Shown here: piece after piece, positions 17,567-26,786 of the stretch | How the letters are laid out: each line of letters begins with the position of its first letter | Numbering within the stretch: the stretch's first letter is position 1 | Origin: Dehalococcoidia bacterium | GTDB lineage: Bacteria; Chloroflexota; Dehalococcoidia; Dehalococcoidales; UBA3254 | DNA length: 64,000 nucleotides | Assembly: GCA_025361145.1 (NCBI GenBank) | Contig: JANYAV010000014.1 | Location: 20,741 to 84,740, forward strand | Direction of reading: 5' to 3' | Made by a program: the position numbers and the translations under genes | Notes under the pieces: model-generated | Database searches by the model: none | Told to the model about the DNA's origin: nothing | What the model saw: only the letters and a program-made list of their open reading frames with translations

Positions 17567-17813
17567 TCATCATATTTTCTTTTTTCAAGGCCTCAACATG
17601 TCTGAAAACTACCTCACTATAACTGTATATATTATGGGATAGAACAATCTTCTAGAACTATATAGCTTCCGCATTCAATTCTAATCTGTCATTGTACTCT
17701 TGGGCTGAATAAAGCGCAGGAGTACTGTACCCTTTGTAAACGGCTATTTTGAACGTAATTCTTGCGCCACAGCCTCGATATCGATCCTTAATGGCTTCTG
17801 ATATGGAGGTTTT

Positions 17814-19484
17814 ATGCCAAGAGCAATTGAGTTATTGAGACAAGGTCGTCATGACGAAATCTGGGAGATGTGCTGCGGGTATCTTAAATTGGATATTACC
17901 CAATTCATGAAAGTACAGAAACGTCTTCTTTTAGGTCAAATAGAGCTTCTAAATCATTCCGGTATTGGTAAAAAAATCATGGGTGGATCCTTCCCTACAA
18001 CTGTAGAAGAGTTCCGCGAGTCTGTGCCTCTGACAAATTACGGAGCGTATTGTCCAGAACTCTCTGAGAAGATTGAAAACAATCTACCTGCAAAACCGGC
18101 GATGTGGGTTCATACATCTGGCAGAACAGGCGAATATTCATGCAAATGGATCCCCATAACCACATCATATATTGAGAAATTGAGTGAAATATTATATGGC
18201 ATAGGGTTACTCTCATCTGCCAGGAAATGGGGTGATTTGTCTCCTTTTATTGAATGTCCAAATATGATGTATACAGTTGCTCCCAGGCCCTATATGTCGG
18301 GTGCACTTGCGAGTATGTTAGAAAAACAGACTCCTTCTAGTTACTTTCCACCTTTAAACACAGCTGAAAACTTACCTTTTGAAGAAAGAATAAAATTAGG
18401 ATTTGATAATGCTTTATCAAACGGTTTAGATTATTTTTTTGGGCTATCTCTGGTTCTTTCAACAGTTGGTGATAAATTCACTCAGTCTTCAAAAAGTAGG
18501 AACATCCGTCCTTTGCTTTCCAGACCCAAAGCACTGACCAGATTAACCAAAGGATTGATAAAGAGTCGCCTGGCTAGACGCCAGATGCTTCCAAAAGACT
18601 TATGGAATTTAAAAGGAATTATTACAAGCGGGTTGGATAGCTCAGTTTATAAAGAAAAAATAAAGGAATATTGGGGCAGATATCCCCTGGATATTTATTC
18701 AAGCACTGAAGCCGGGGTTGTGGCGACTCAAACCTGGGATTACGAGGGTATGACTTTTATTCCTAATTTGAATTTCCTGGAATTCATTCCTGAAAAAGAA
18801 CACATGAAATGGCAAATCAACCATAAATATCAACCTAAAACGGTATTATTAGATGAAGTTAAAGCAGGAGAATGCTACGAGATCGTTATCACAAGTTTCC
18901 ATGGCGGATCCCTTATTCGTTATCGTATCGGTGATATGATTCGAATAACCTCACTTCAGAATGAGAATTTGGGTATCAACACCCCCCAAATGGCATTCGA
19001 AAGAAGGGCCGATGATCTTATTGATTTCAATGTTATTAGATTAACAGAAAAGTCTATCTGGCAAGCTATCGAAAAAATCAAAATCCCCTATGAGGATTGG
19101 GTGGCTTTTAAATCCCCTGGGGAGATGACACTGAATGTATATATCGAACTTCGGGGTGGAAACCAAGTTAATGAAGCCATGATAGAAAAAGCTCTTCTAC
19201 AGCAAATTATTAACGGAGATAATGATTCTTTTACCTCTTCACAGGTACACCAGGGAGTTTTGGATATGATTCCAATCAAGATAAAGGTAACAATATTACC
19301 ATCGAGTACTTTTGCCCGGTATACCGCTCAAAAACGAGCTGAAGGAGCGGATATCGCCCATCTTAAAGCACAACATGTAAATCCGTCGCAAAAAGTTTTG
19401 GCTTCGCTCTTAAGTACCTCAAATTATGTTTCAGGAATGACGAAAAAAGTGATATCACAAGAAACAACCGTTTCAGTGGTGTAG
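17814..19484 (+). CDS. GH3-family adenylate-forming enzyme
   Basis: A 556-residue protein of the GH3 superfamily, best known from plant acyl-acid amido synthetases that join amino acids to hormones via an acyl-adenylate. Visible family regions are the phosphate-loop-like HTSGRTGEYSCKWIPIT near residue 102, the STEAGV motif near residue 298, and SLIRYRIGDMI near residue 365, as in acyl-adenylate enzymes. GGAGG precedes the ATG. Bacterial substrates are mostly unknown. It stands alone, with a 247-base spacer before it in which I see no strong promoter. Confidence 0.82.
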   Translation: MPRAIELLRQGRHDEIWEMCCGYLKLDITQFMKVQKRLLLGQIELLNHSGIGKKIMGGSFPTTVEEFRESVPLTNYGAYCPELSEKIENNLPAKPAMWVHTSGRTGEYSCKWIPITTSYIEKLSEILYGIGLLSSARKWGDLSPFIECPNMMYTVAPRPYMSGALASMLEKQTPSSYFPPLNTAENLPFEERIKLGFDNALSNGLDYFFGLSLVLSTVGDKFTQSSKSRNIRPLLSRPKALTRLTKGLIKSRLARRQMLPKDLWNLKGIITSGLDSSVYKEKIKEYWGRYPLDIYSSTEAGVVATQTWDYEGMTFIPNLNFLEFIPEKEHMKWQINHKYQPKTVLLDEVKAGECYEIVITSFHGGSLIRYRIGDMIRITSLQNENLGINTPQMAFERRADDLIDFNVIRLTEKSIWQAIEKIKIPYEDWVAFKSPGEMTLNVYIELRGGNQVNEAMIEKALLQQIINGDNDSFTSSQVHQGVLDMIPIKIKVTILPSSTFARYTAQKRAEGADIAHLKAQHVNPSQKVLASLLSTSNYVSGMTKKVISQETTVSVV

Positions 19485-19524
19485 TATTTTAGTCCCTGTT
19501 TATTCTAAATATAGTCCGTAGAGC

Positions 19525-19553
19525 TTGACACTAGAAGCTTTTAAGACAATAAT
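19525..19553 (+). promoter_or_regulatory. Promoter giving a near-leaderless GGDEF gene message
   Basis: TTGACA at 19525-19530, a 17-base spacer and AATAAT at 19548-19553. The predicted transcription start (about 19560) is within a few bases of the ATG at 19563, and no Shine-Dalgarno site is present. Confidence 0.6.
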
Positions 19554-19562
19554 TGGCTTTAC

Positions 19563-22500
19563 ATGAACATTTATGCTTTTATTCCATTATGTGCAACGAT
19601 TGCTTATATTCCGTTACTGGTAACCACTGCCAGTACTCGGCCCTGGCGTTCGCAGCATAAGCTCTTTTTATTATTTCTCATAACCGCTATGTTATGGAGC
19701 TTGACGGATTACGTTTTCCGTGCAAATATTTTAATACAATATAATCCCATTTTGTTCCGGACCACAATCGTTTTGGGTTTTGGCATGGCCATACAATTCC
19801 ACTGCTTTGTTTCATACTTTTTCCCTTCGGGCAGAGCTCGTTGGTTACCATTTGCATATGGTTGTCTAATGTTAATTATTGTTCTCGTAATTTTTAAAAT
19901 AATACCTCAAAACATTGGTATGCACGGAGACTTGCTTGTTCCCAATTATGGCTTCTCAGTTGTTTTTTTAACTGTTCCTCTATTAACACTTCTTTTCAGA
20001 GATGTATATGTTCTTATTCCAGGACTGAAGAGTCCGCAGAATCCAGTTTTATATAACCAAAAAATATCTCTCTTACTGAGTCTTGGAATACTGGCAGTAT
20101 TCATGTCAATGTCAGTTTTTTCTTTTGGAAGCCGTTTTCCAATGAGCCATTTAGGCAATACAATCAACGCACTGGTATTAAGTTACGCGGTGGTGGGTCG
20201 GCAATTAGTAGATATACGTTTTGTACTTCGCCGGGGTTTTATCTGGTTGAGTATTTCTTTAATTGGTATTGCTTGTTATCTAACATTACTTTTGGCTTTT
20301 CATGCCTTTATTGGGATTGAACTGACCACAGTTTCTATGTTTTGTGCCATAATTTCAGGCGTCATATCGGTAATATTGATTTACAAACTGCGAGATTTGA
20401 TATCACGTACTATGGGCAGGGCTTTTCAGGGTGATAGTTTTAAATATCGTGAACAGTTGATCGATTTTGCCAACAAAATCCATAATGTATTCAGCCTGAA
20501 AGAGCAAGGCGCTGAATTGCTTAAGTTAACCATTCGTGCGATCGGCTGCAGTAAAGCCGGATTACTTTTCCTGGATTCGAACGGTGATTTCGAGACACAA
20601 CTAGCTGAATCTGAGGATAGTATTGGAGCACTGAGTCACTTCAAGATAAGAGGCGATAATCCTGTTATTGAATACATCAAGAGAGAGAGGCATCCGTTGA
20701 CCAGAGAAAATCTGGCTATATTACCTGAATTTTTAGGGCTCTGGCAGCAGGAGAAAGAAACCATCGATAAAAACGGTATAGAGCTTTTTATGCCGCTTAT
20801 TAGCCGCGAAAGATTGATCGGTTTACTGATTATGGATAAAAAAAGGTTAGGACATTACAATCTGGAAGACTATACCCTTCTGGAAGAAATTACTAACAAA
20901 GTAGCAGTCAGCATTGAGAAAGAATATCTGCGTGAACAACTAAAGGAGAGAGAGCAAGAGCTCTCGGTTATTAATCGTTCCAATGCCATTATATCTTCAA
21001 GCCTGGATATACAGAGAATATATGACAACTTTATAAAAGAATTAAAGAATGTGGTTGATGTTGATTGGGCGGCGATAAGTGTAATAGAAGATACAGAAAT
21101 TCATTTTATGGCGATCTTTACCGAACTAGGCTCTCCCTGGAAAGTTGGGGAAACAATTCCATTAAAGGGGACTGCCACGGAGTGGGTAGCCACACATCAG
21201 AAAACCTTGATTGAACCTGATCTGGCAATTGAAAATCGATTCTCTACCGGCAAGTATCACCTGCAGCAATCGCTCCGCTGTTTCGCTTTTATGCCACTAA
21301 TAATTTCGAATCAGGTCATCGGAGCACTATCCGTAGCCAGCAGGAAACCGGATGTTTACAACCCACGTCATATTAAATTACTGGAACAATTGGCTTCACA
21401 GATTTCTATGCCTATAGAAAACGCACGGTTATATGCCAAGTCTGAACGCATGGCTAGAGTAGATAGCCTGACCGGTTTGCTGAACCGCCGTTCTCTGGAT
21501 GAAATACTACCCAGTGAAGTCGGACGTCATTCTCGCTACGGTGGTGTATTTTCTCTTATGATTCTGGATTTAGATTCTTTTAAAGCGCTGAATGATAGTT
21601 ATGGGCATCTAGCTGGGGACGAATTACTGCGGCAGATAGGTATTATCATGAGCAATGCTATACGTGAGTCCGACCGTGCTTTCAGATATGGTGGAGATGA
21701 ATTTGCCATTCTACTACCTCAGACCTCTATCGAGGCAGCTACAAAAGTAGCCGAGCGAATTCGTCAGCAGACTTATGCCATGATGGAAATAGGATCGAAA
21801 CCTATTAGCATTAGCCTGGGTTTGGCTAGTTGGCCTGCAGACGGTGTGGTGGCTAACGATATTGTAGCTGCGGCTGACGTCGCTTTGTATCAGGCAAAAC
21901 GCGGCGGTGGCAATCGGACTCAGTGTTCGGTTATCAAATTTAGTGCTGGGACGAAAGAGGCCGCCATAAGATCCAATGAGACCCATGATAGCAATGCTTT
22001 AAGCGCCATCTTTGCAATGGCGGCCACAGTGGATACCCGGGACAGGTTCACTCATAATCACTCTAAAAGAGTGCATGAATTTACAATTGCTATCGGTAAC
22101 GGCTTGGGGATGAAACCTCTGGAATTAAATCTCCTGGGGACATGCGCACTGCTCCATGATATTGGCAAGATCGGCATTAGCGATGAGATATTAAATAAAC
22201 AAGAGATTTTATCAGAATATGAATGGGAAACCATTAGATCCCATCCAATGCTGGGGGCGGCCATTGTCAGTCATTCCACCCAACTTAAACCCTGCATTGC
22301 AGGAATATTGCATCATCACGAAAAATATGACGGTACAGGCTATCCGGATGCTTTGAAAGGGGGGGAGATACCTCTTGAATCACGCATACTGGCTATTGCG
22401 GATGCCTTTGCCGCGATGACCTCAGAACGGGTGTATTCAAAAGAATTGACTTATGAAGCGGCCATAAGTGAGATCAAAGGTGGTGCCGGAGTGCAATTCG

Positions 22501-22583
22501 ATCCGAAATTGGTTAAAATATTTATTGAGGTAATACCCCATACCATCGCCTCTCCAGACCAGTCAAAGATAGGTATTGAATAA
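19563..22583 (+). CDS. Membrane sensor with GAF, GGDEF and HD-GYP domains
   Basis: A 1006-residue predicted cyclic-di-GMP enzyme with both synthesis and breakdown modules. The N-terminal 270 residues hold about eight hydrophobic helices (7TM-type sensor). Two GAF-like regions follow (about 300-450 and 480-625), then a GGDEF domain (GGDEF at about 710-714) preceded by RESD, five residues upstream, the classic inhibitory site. Last is HD-GYP, with HDIGKIG (His865) and HHHEKYDGTGYP (about 917-928). All signature residues are intact. The ATG lies just after a promoter. A NarL-type regulator follows 42 bases later. Confidence 0.9.
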   Translation: MNIYAFIPLCATIAYIPLLVTTASTRPWRSQHKLFLLFLITAMLWSLTDYVFRANILIQYNPILFRTTIVLGFGMAIQFHCFVSYFFPSGRARWLPFAYGCLMLIIVLVIFKIIPQNIGMHGDLLVPNYGFSVVFLTVPLLTLLFRDVYVLIPGLKSPQNPVLYNQKISLLLSLGILAVFMSMSVFSFGSRFPMSHLGNTINALVLSYAVVGRQLVDIRFVLRRGFIWLSISLIGIACYLTLLLAFHAFIGIELTTVSMFCAIISGVISVILIYKLRDLISRTMGRAFQGDSFKYREQLIDFANKIHNVFSLKEQGAELLKLTIRAIGCSKAGLLFLDSNGDFETQLAESEDSIGALSHFKIRGDNPVIEYIKRERHPLTRENLAILPEFLGLWQQEKETIDKNGIELFMPLISRERLIGLLIMDKKRLGHYNLEDYTLLEEITNKVAVSIEKEYLREQLKEREQELSVINRSNAIISSSLDIQRIYDNFIKELKNVVDVDWAAISVIEDTEIHFMAIFTELGSPWKVGETIPLKGTATEWVATHQKTLIEPDLAIENRFSTGKYHLQQSLRCFAFMPLIISNQVIGALSVASRKPDVYNPRHIKLLEQLASQISMPIENARLYAKSERMARVDSLTGLLNRRSLDEILPSEVGRHSRYGGVFSLMILDLDSFKALNDSYGHLAGDELLRQIGIIMSNAIRESDRAFRYGGDEFAILLPQTSIEAATKVAERIRQQTYAMMEIGSKPISISLGLASWPADGVVANDIVAAADVALYQAKRGGGNRTQCSVIKFSAGTKEAAIRSNETHDSNALSAIFAMAATVDTRDRFTHNHSKRVHEFTIAIGNGLGMKPLELNLLGTCALLHDIGKIGISDEILNKQEILSEYEWETIRSHPMLGAAIVSHSTQLKPCIAGILHHHEKYDGTGYPDALKGGEIPLESRILAIADAFAAMTSERVYSKELTYEAAISEIKGGAGVQFDPKLVKIFIEVIPHTIASPDQSKIGIE

Positions 22584-22625
22584 TAAAGACGGTCTTTTTT
22601 TATTGACCGGACTTGGAGGAATGCA

Positions 22626-23306
22626 ATGGATTCGGAAAAGATTCAAGTCTATATAATAAGTCAGCAATCGTTGTTCAGACAGGGTATTCAGCACTCTCTG
22701 TCTAATATGCCAGATATTATAGTATCCGGTACTGTTGACATTAGCGATAGTGTCCTGAATGTCGTGGATAATCTACCTCCGGATGTAGTACTTCTCGACA
22801 TAGATGGATCTGCTGAAGCGGGTCTTACACTAGCTAAAAAGATCAAGCAGCATGCCCCCAGCGTCGCCATTGTAGTTTTGGCCTCTAATCCTAACGATGA
22901 ACAGCTATTTGAAGTCTTAAAAGGCCAGGCTGCATCCTACCTTAGCAAGGAGAGTACGGCTGATCAGCTGTTAGATACTATCCGTCGCGTTGCCCATGGC
23001 GAGCATCCCATTAACGAAAGTTTGACTACTCGCCCTAAATTAGCAGAACAAGTACTGCTGCAGTTCCAGGAGCTTTCCAGAAGGTCGGTAGCTGAGGCAG
23101 TAATCTCGCCTCTAACTCCGCGAGAGATGGAAATTTTAAAATATATCGGTATGGGTTATTTAAATAAGCAGATAGCTGCTGAACTAAGTATCAGCGAGCA
23201 AACCATAAAGAACCATGTCACCTCTATACTAAGGAAATTGAATGCTAACGCTCGGACAGAAGCCGTGGTTTTGGCAATTAAGCAGGGTCTAATTACGATA
23301 AACTAA
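22626..23306 (+). CDS. NarL/LuxR-type response regulator with atypical receiver
   Basis: A 226-residue protein with an N-terminal receiver (1-120) and a C-terminal LuxR-type helix-turn-helix (LTPREMEILKYIGMGYLNKQIA). The phosphoacceptor-type aspartate is present (VVLLDID, Asp58) and the conserved lysine is in YLSKES. However, the two acidic residues that normally bind Mg2+ after the first strand are replaced by Ser12-Gln13. Phosphorylation may therefore be weak or absent. GGAGGA precedes the ATG. It is probably cotranscribed with the GGDEF/HD-GYP gene and ends at a strong terminator. Confidence 0.88.
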   Translation: MDSEKIQVYIISQQSLFRQGIQHSLSNMPDIIVSGTVDISDSVLNVVDNLPPDVVLLDIDGSAEAGLTLAKKIKQHAPSVAIVVLASNPNDEQLFEVLKGQAASYLSKESTADQLLDTIRRVAHGEHPINESLTTRPKLAEQVLLQFQELSRRSVAEAVISPLTPREMEILKYIGMGYLNKQIAAELSISEQTIKNHVTSILRKLNANARTEAVVLAIKQGLITIN

Positions 23307-23317
23307 TTACCATTAAT

Positions 23318-23350
23318 AAAAAGCCTGCTCTTATTTTGAGCAGGCTTTTT
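23318..23350 (+). terminator. Rho-independent terminator
   Basis: A 13-bp stem (23318-23330 with 23338-23350, core GCCTGCTC/GAGCAGGC) with a 7-base loop and a run of T. It ends the GGDEF/regulator unit and could also stop the small reverse-strand gene at 23376-23474. Confidence 0.9.
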
Positions 23351-23375
23351 ATTTTACAGTGGAATATAAGTGAAC

Positions 23376-23474
23376 TTACTTAAAATTGGGCATAAAGGCA
23401 AACAATAAACTCACAATGATGATTAAAGCAAAGACAATATAAATAAAATAGGCGAATCCACCAGTAATCTTCAT
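23376..23474 (-). CDS. Candidate 32-residue single-pass membrane protein
   Basis: A reverse-strand ORF beginning MKITGGFAYF and ending FMPNFK. Nearly all of residues 7-28 form one hydrophobic helix, with a charged residue only at each end. This is typical of real small membrane proteins and fills a 380-base region between a terminator and the next gene. No convincing ribosome site is seen. The rest of this intergenic stretch holds the terminator and the promoter of the downstream flavoprotein gene. Confidence 0.4.
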   Translation of the reverse strand: MKITGGFAYFIYIVFALIIIVSLLFAFMPNFK

Positions 23475-23581
23475 CGAATCTAAAACCTTATATAAATTTA
23501 TTCTTTGAGTATATATTACACCTGAGTAAACGACATTGTTTTTGGGCTCTTTTAAATAATATCATAATACGCGTTCAGAAA

Positions 23582-23610
23582 TTGTAAATTAGATTGTATT
23601 ATGCTATATC
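23582..23610 (+). promoter_or_regulatory. Candidate promoter of the flavoprotein gene
   Basis: TTGTAA at 23582-23587, a 17-base spacer and TATATC at 23605-23610. The implied 70-base leader contains two small hairpins (GCCA/TGGC and GGAG/CTCC). Confidence 0.4.
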
Positions 23611-23687
23611 TTGACTAGCCAAGCGCCAGGGGTGCATATGGCTGGGAGACATCCTCCGATTCTTTTATTAAATTCCAGGAGAGCGAT

Positions 23688-24866
23688 TTGCTGGATGTAG
23701 CAGTTGTTGGCGCTGGTCCAATTGGCAGCCGGGCGGCTTACCGTCTGGCACAAATGGGCTACAGTGTAACCGTGTTAGAAAAGAGACCCTGCGCCGGTTT
23801 GAAAAACTGCTGTACAGGAATCATTAGTCAGGAATGTATTACCAAATTTAATATACCCCCAAATGTAATTTATCGCCAGGTAAGTTCGGCTAAGTTATTT
23901 TCCCCCTCCGGCCATTTTATAAAAATAAGCCAACCGCAGGCACAGGCATCAGTAGTTAATCGTTCTGCGTTTGACCTTCATTTAGCCGAAAAGGCTAGAA
24001 AACAAGGCGTTCGCTACCTTTTTAATACTAGCGTAGAATACCTGGAAAGCCAAAGAGAAAAAGTGGTATTGTCCTGTAAAAGCGAAGAAGGGACATCAAC
24101 ACTCGAGGCTCGAACAACAATATTGGCTTGCGGATTCAATACTGCGCTAGTCAGCAAGATCGGATTGGGGCAATGCCGCTATTTTACCACTGGTGTGCAA
24201 GCTGAAGTTCAAGTCAAAGAGCTGAAGGAGATCGAGATATTTTTCGGTAACCGAATAGCCCCGGGTTTTTTTGCCTGGCTAGTTCCCACCCATGACGATC
24301 AGGTACTGGCCGGTATGATGACTAATCACGCCGGAGGAGCTTTCCTGAAAAAGTGGATCTCGGAGCTAGTGGATCAGAAAAGAATAGAGCCTGGTATTCA
24401 TAATATCTGTTATGCGGGAATTCCGATATATCCTCTAAAACGGACCTATGGGGACCGTCTATTGGTGATAGGGGATGCGGCAGGCCAGGTTAAACCTACA
24501 ACTGGCGGAGGGATATATTTCGGATTACTATGCGCCGATATCGCGGCGGATACTTTACATAAATGTTTTACTGCTGATAAATTTACAGCTAATAATCTTT
24601 CGCCTTATCAGCATGAATGGCATAAAATCTTAAGAAAGGAATTAAGAACAGAGTATTTAGCCAGACGGATGTACCAAAATTTAAGCGATGCTAGATTAGA
24701 CAAAATATTTGCAATGGCTAAATCAGGTAAATGGGCGGATAGAATCATAGCTAAAAACAGAATAGCTTTTGATTGGCACGGAAAAGTTTTGTTCCGCCTG
24801 ATCTGGACAGGCCTATTTTCGATAATATTAGATAAAATACGTTTGGTTTTTAGGAATAATAAATAG
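23688..24866 (+). CDS. Geranylgeranyl reductase-family FAD oxidoreductase
   Basis: A 392-residue flavoprotein of the geranylgeranyl reductase / digeranylgeranylglycerophospholipid reductase superfamily. The N-terminal FAD motif is VVGAGPIGSRAAYRLAQMG, followed by a KNCCTG cysteine pair. The second FAD contact is GDAAGQVKPTTGGGIYFG near residue 265. These enzymes reduce isoprenoid double bonds in lipids or quinones; which substrate applies here is unknown. A C-terminal hydrophobic stretch (VLFRLIWTGLFSIIL) may contact the membrane. The TTG start is supported by AGGAGAG. Confidence 0.8.
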   Translation: MLDVAVVGAGPIGSRAAYRLAQMGYSVTVLEKRPCAGLKNCCTGIISQECITKFNIPPNVIYRQVSSAKLFSPSGHFIKISQPQAQASVVNRSAFDLHLAEKARKQGVRYLFNTSVEYLESQREKVVLSCKSEEGTSTLEARTTILACGFNTALVSKIGLGQCRYFTTGVQAEVQVKELKEIEIFFGNRIAPGFFAWLVPTHDDQVLAGMMTNHAGGAFLKKWISELVDQKRIEPGIHNICYAGIPIYPLKRTYGDRLLVIGDAAGQVKPTTGGGIYFGLLCADIAADTLHKCFTADKFTANNLSPYQHEWHKILRKELRTEYLARRMYQNLSDARLDKIFAMAKSGKWADRIIAKNRIAFDWHGKVLFRLIWTGLFSIILDKIRLVFRNNK

Positions 24867-24940
24867 GCAAACATTCAAGTGTTAGGCAAATGCTCTGTTT
24901 GTAAGGCTTAGATAAGAACTATATTTGAAAGGAATTTACT

Positions 24941-25732
24941 TTGGAATTAAACGTTGTAGATACCCATTCTCATCTGGATATGCCGGAATTTGCTATAGAC
25001 CGAGAAGGTGTAATTAAAAGAGCCGGACAAGCCGGAGTTAAAACGATTGTAACTATCGGTATCGATCTTAAATCCAGCCAGGAAGCGATCCAATTAGCTC
25101 GGAGTTATCCCGGTGTTTATGCCGCAGTGGGTATACATCCACATAATGCCGAGGGTGTAACTGAAATGGATATTACTCAACTGCAAACCATGACAAAAAA
25201 ATCCAGGGTAGTAGCTCTGGGTGAGATGGGATTAGATTATTTTCGCAATATATCCCCCAAAGAAGCACAATTAAAAGTTTTTAACTGGCAACTTGAGCTG
25301 GCTAATATGACCTCACTGCCAATCATAATACATTGCAGAGAGGCTCTCTCTGATATGCTGGAAATACTGGTGAAATGGTCAGCCAAGTCGGCTCTTAAGG
25401 GACCAAAGGGGATTATCCACTGCTTCAGCGGAGATTTGGCGACTGTAAAAACTTATGTAAATATGGGCTTTTACTTAGCTCTCGGTGGATATATCAGTTA
25501 TCCATCTTCAGCCTCATTCAGAGAAGTTATTCGTGAAATTCCACTGAAGAATCTGGTATTGGAGACAGATTGTCCTTTTCTGCCTCCCCAGCGATACAGG
25601 GGTCAGCGCAATGAACCGGCTTATACCTTATCAACACTTCAGTTACTAGCGAATATAAAAGGACTGTCAATCGAAGAAGTAGCGCAAACGACTACTACCA
25701 ATGCACTGGAGGTTTTTAAAATTTCTTCTTGA
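24941..25732 (+). CDS. tatD: TatD-family metal-dependent deoxyribonuclease
   Basis: A TIM-barrel hydrolase of 263 residues, related to proteins acting in DNA and D-aminoacyl-tRNA processing. Metal ligands are visible in DTHSHLDMP, GIHPHNA, GEMGLDYF, IIHCREA, HCFSG and the catalytic ETDCPFLPP. The TTG start at 24941 is supported by AAAGGA and by the family's usual N-terminus. It lies 74 bases after the flavoprotein gene; a functional link is not evident. Confidence 0.93.
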   Translation: MELNVVDTHSHLDMPEFAIDREGVIKRAGQAGVKTIVTIGIDLKSSQEAIQLARSYPGVYAAVGIHPHNAEGVTEMDITQLQTMTKKSRVVALGEMGLDYFRNISPKEAQLKVFNWQLELANMTSLPIIIHCREALSDMLEILVKWSAKSALKGPKGIIHCFSGDLATVKTYVNMGFYLALGGYISYPSSASFREVIREIPLKNLVLETDCPFLPPQRYRGQRNEPAYTLSTLQLLANIKGLSIEEVAQTTTTNALEVFKISS

Positions 25733-25811
25733 GGATAGTGTTAGGTTATTCAGCATTCTTCAGGATTTGGCTGAGTGTTGGTTATAAAAATATATTTCAA
25801 TTAAATCAGGT

Positions 25812-25840
25812 TTGATAAACCCTTGCATCCATAGTAGAAT
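25812..25840 (+). promoter_or_regulatory. Promoter of pdxS
   Basis: TTGATA at 25812-25817, a 17-base spacer and TAGAAT at 25835-25840. The expected leader is about 43 bases, with AAAGGA ahead of the pdxS ATG. Confidence 0.55.
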
Positions 25841-25889
25841 TAACTCTGAAAAGAGAAATTACAATTTAATAAAAAAGGATTGATTCAAT

Positions 25890-26771
25890 ATGGAAAGTGG
25901 GACGTGGAAAGTTAAGACTGGTTTGGCTCAGATGTTGAAGGGCGGCGTCATTATGGATGTGGTCAATGCTGACCAGGCCAAAATCGCTGAAGAAGCCGGG
26001 GCATGTGCGGTCATGGCGCTCGAAAGAGTTCCCGCCGATATCCGGGCAGATGGCGGAGTAGCCCGCATGGCTGACCTTGAAATAGTAAAAAAAATCATGC
26101 AGTCGGTTTCTATTCCTGTAATGGCCAAGTGCCGCATAGGGCATTTTGTGGAAGCTCGTGTATTGGAAGCTCTCGGTGTAGATTTTATTGATGAATCTGA
26201 GGTATTGACACCGGCTGATGAAAGCTATCATGTTTGGAAGCAAGACTTCACAGTCCCTTTTGTTTGCGGCTGTCGCGACCTGGGAGAAGCATTACGCCGT
26301 ATTGGTGAAGGCGCCGCCATGATCCGCACCAAGGGCGAAGCCGGAACAGGCAATATTGTTGAAGCTGTCAGACACATGCGCACAGTGCAAGACGCCATAC
26401 GCAAACTAATTAATATGCCTCAGGAAGAGCTGATGTCATATGCCAAAGAAATCGGGGCGCCCTTTAACCTAGTCCAAGAAGTATATAAAACGGGTAAACT
26501 TCCTGTGGTCAATTTTGCTGCGGGGGGCATAGCTACTCCATCTGACGCTTCTTTGATGATGCACCTTGGAGCTGAAGGTGTTTTCGTGGGCTCTGGTATA
26601 TTTAAGTCCGATAAACCATCTGTATTGGCTAAAGCTATCGTTAAAGCGACTACTCATTATAAAGAATATAAAATTATTGCTAAAGTCTCTCAAGGACTGG
26701 GTAAGGCAATGCCCGGTAAAGATATCAAACAAATCCCAGAAAATGAGCTTTTGGCCAAGAGGGGCTGGTAA
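25890..26771 (+). CDS. pdxS: Pyridoxal 5'-phosphate synthase, lyase subunit
   Basis: Makes PLP from ribose 5-phosphate, glyceraldehyde 3-phosphate and ammonia. The 293-residue barrel shows [38 protein letters not shown], the lysine-containing MAKCRIGH, and GEAGTGN with the phosphate-binding region. PdxS normally works with the glutaminase PdxT, but no pdxT is next to it. The following gene, 15 bases on, is an unrelated ATPase. The protein could use free ammonia or a PdxT encoded elsewhere. Confidence 0.96.
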   Translation: MESGTWKVKTGLAQMLKGGVIMDVVNADQAKIAEEAGACAVMALERVPADIRADGGVARMADLEIVKKIMQSVSIPVMAKCRIGHFVEARVLEALGVDFIDESEVLTPADESYHVWKQDFTVPFVCGCRDLGEALRRIGEGAAMIRTKGEAGTGNIVEAVRHMRTVQDAIRKLINMPQEELMSYAKEIGAPFNLVQEVYKTGKLPVVNFAAGGIATPSDASLMMHLGAEGVFVGSGIFKSDKPSVLAKAIVKATTHYKEYKIIAKVSQGLGKAMPGKDIKQIPENELLAKRGW

Positions 26772-26786
26772 GCAAGGGGGGATATT

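Noticed and set aside
17719..17732. GGAGTACTGTACCC before the GH3 gene, similar to the winged-helix operator
   Set aside because: The half-site spacing differs (9 versus 12 bases across GTAC arms) and the repeat is imperfect, so chance is likely.
23627..23687. GGGGTGC...GGCTGGGAGA resembles the 5' half of a TPP riboswitch
   Set aside because: The second conserved half of the TPP aptamer is absent and the downstream gene is not a thiamine gene.
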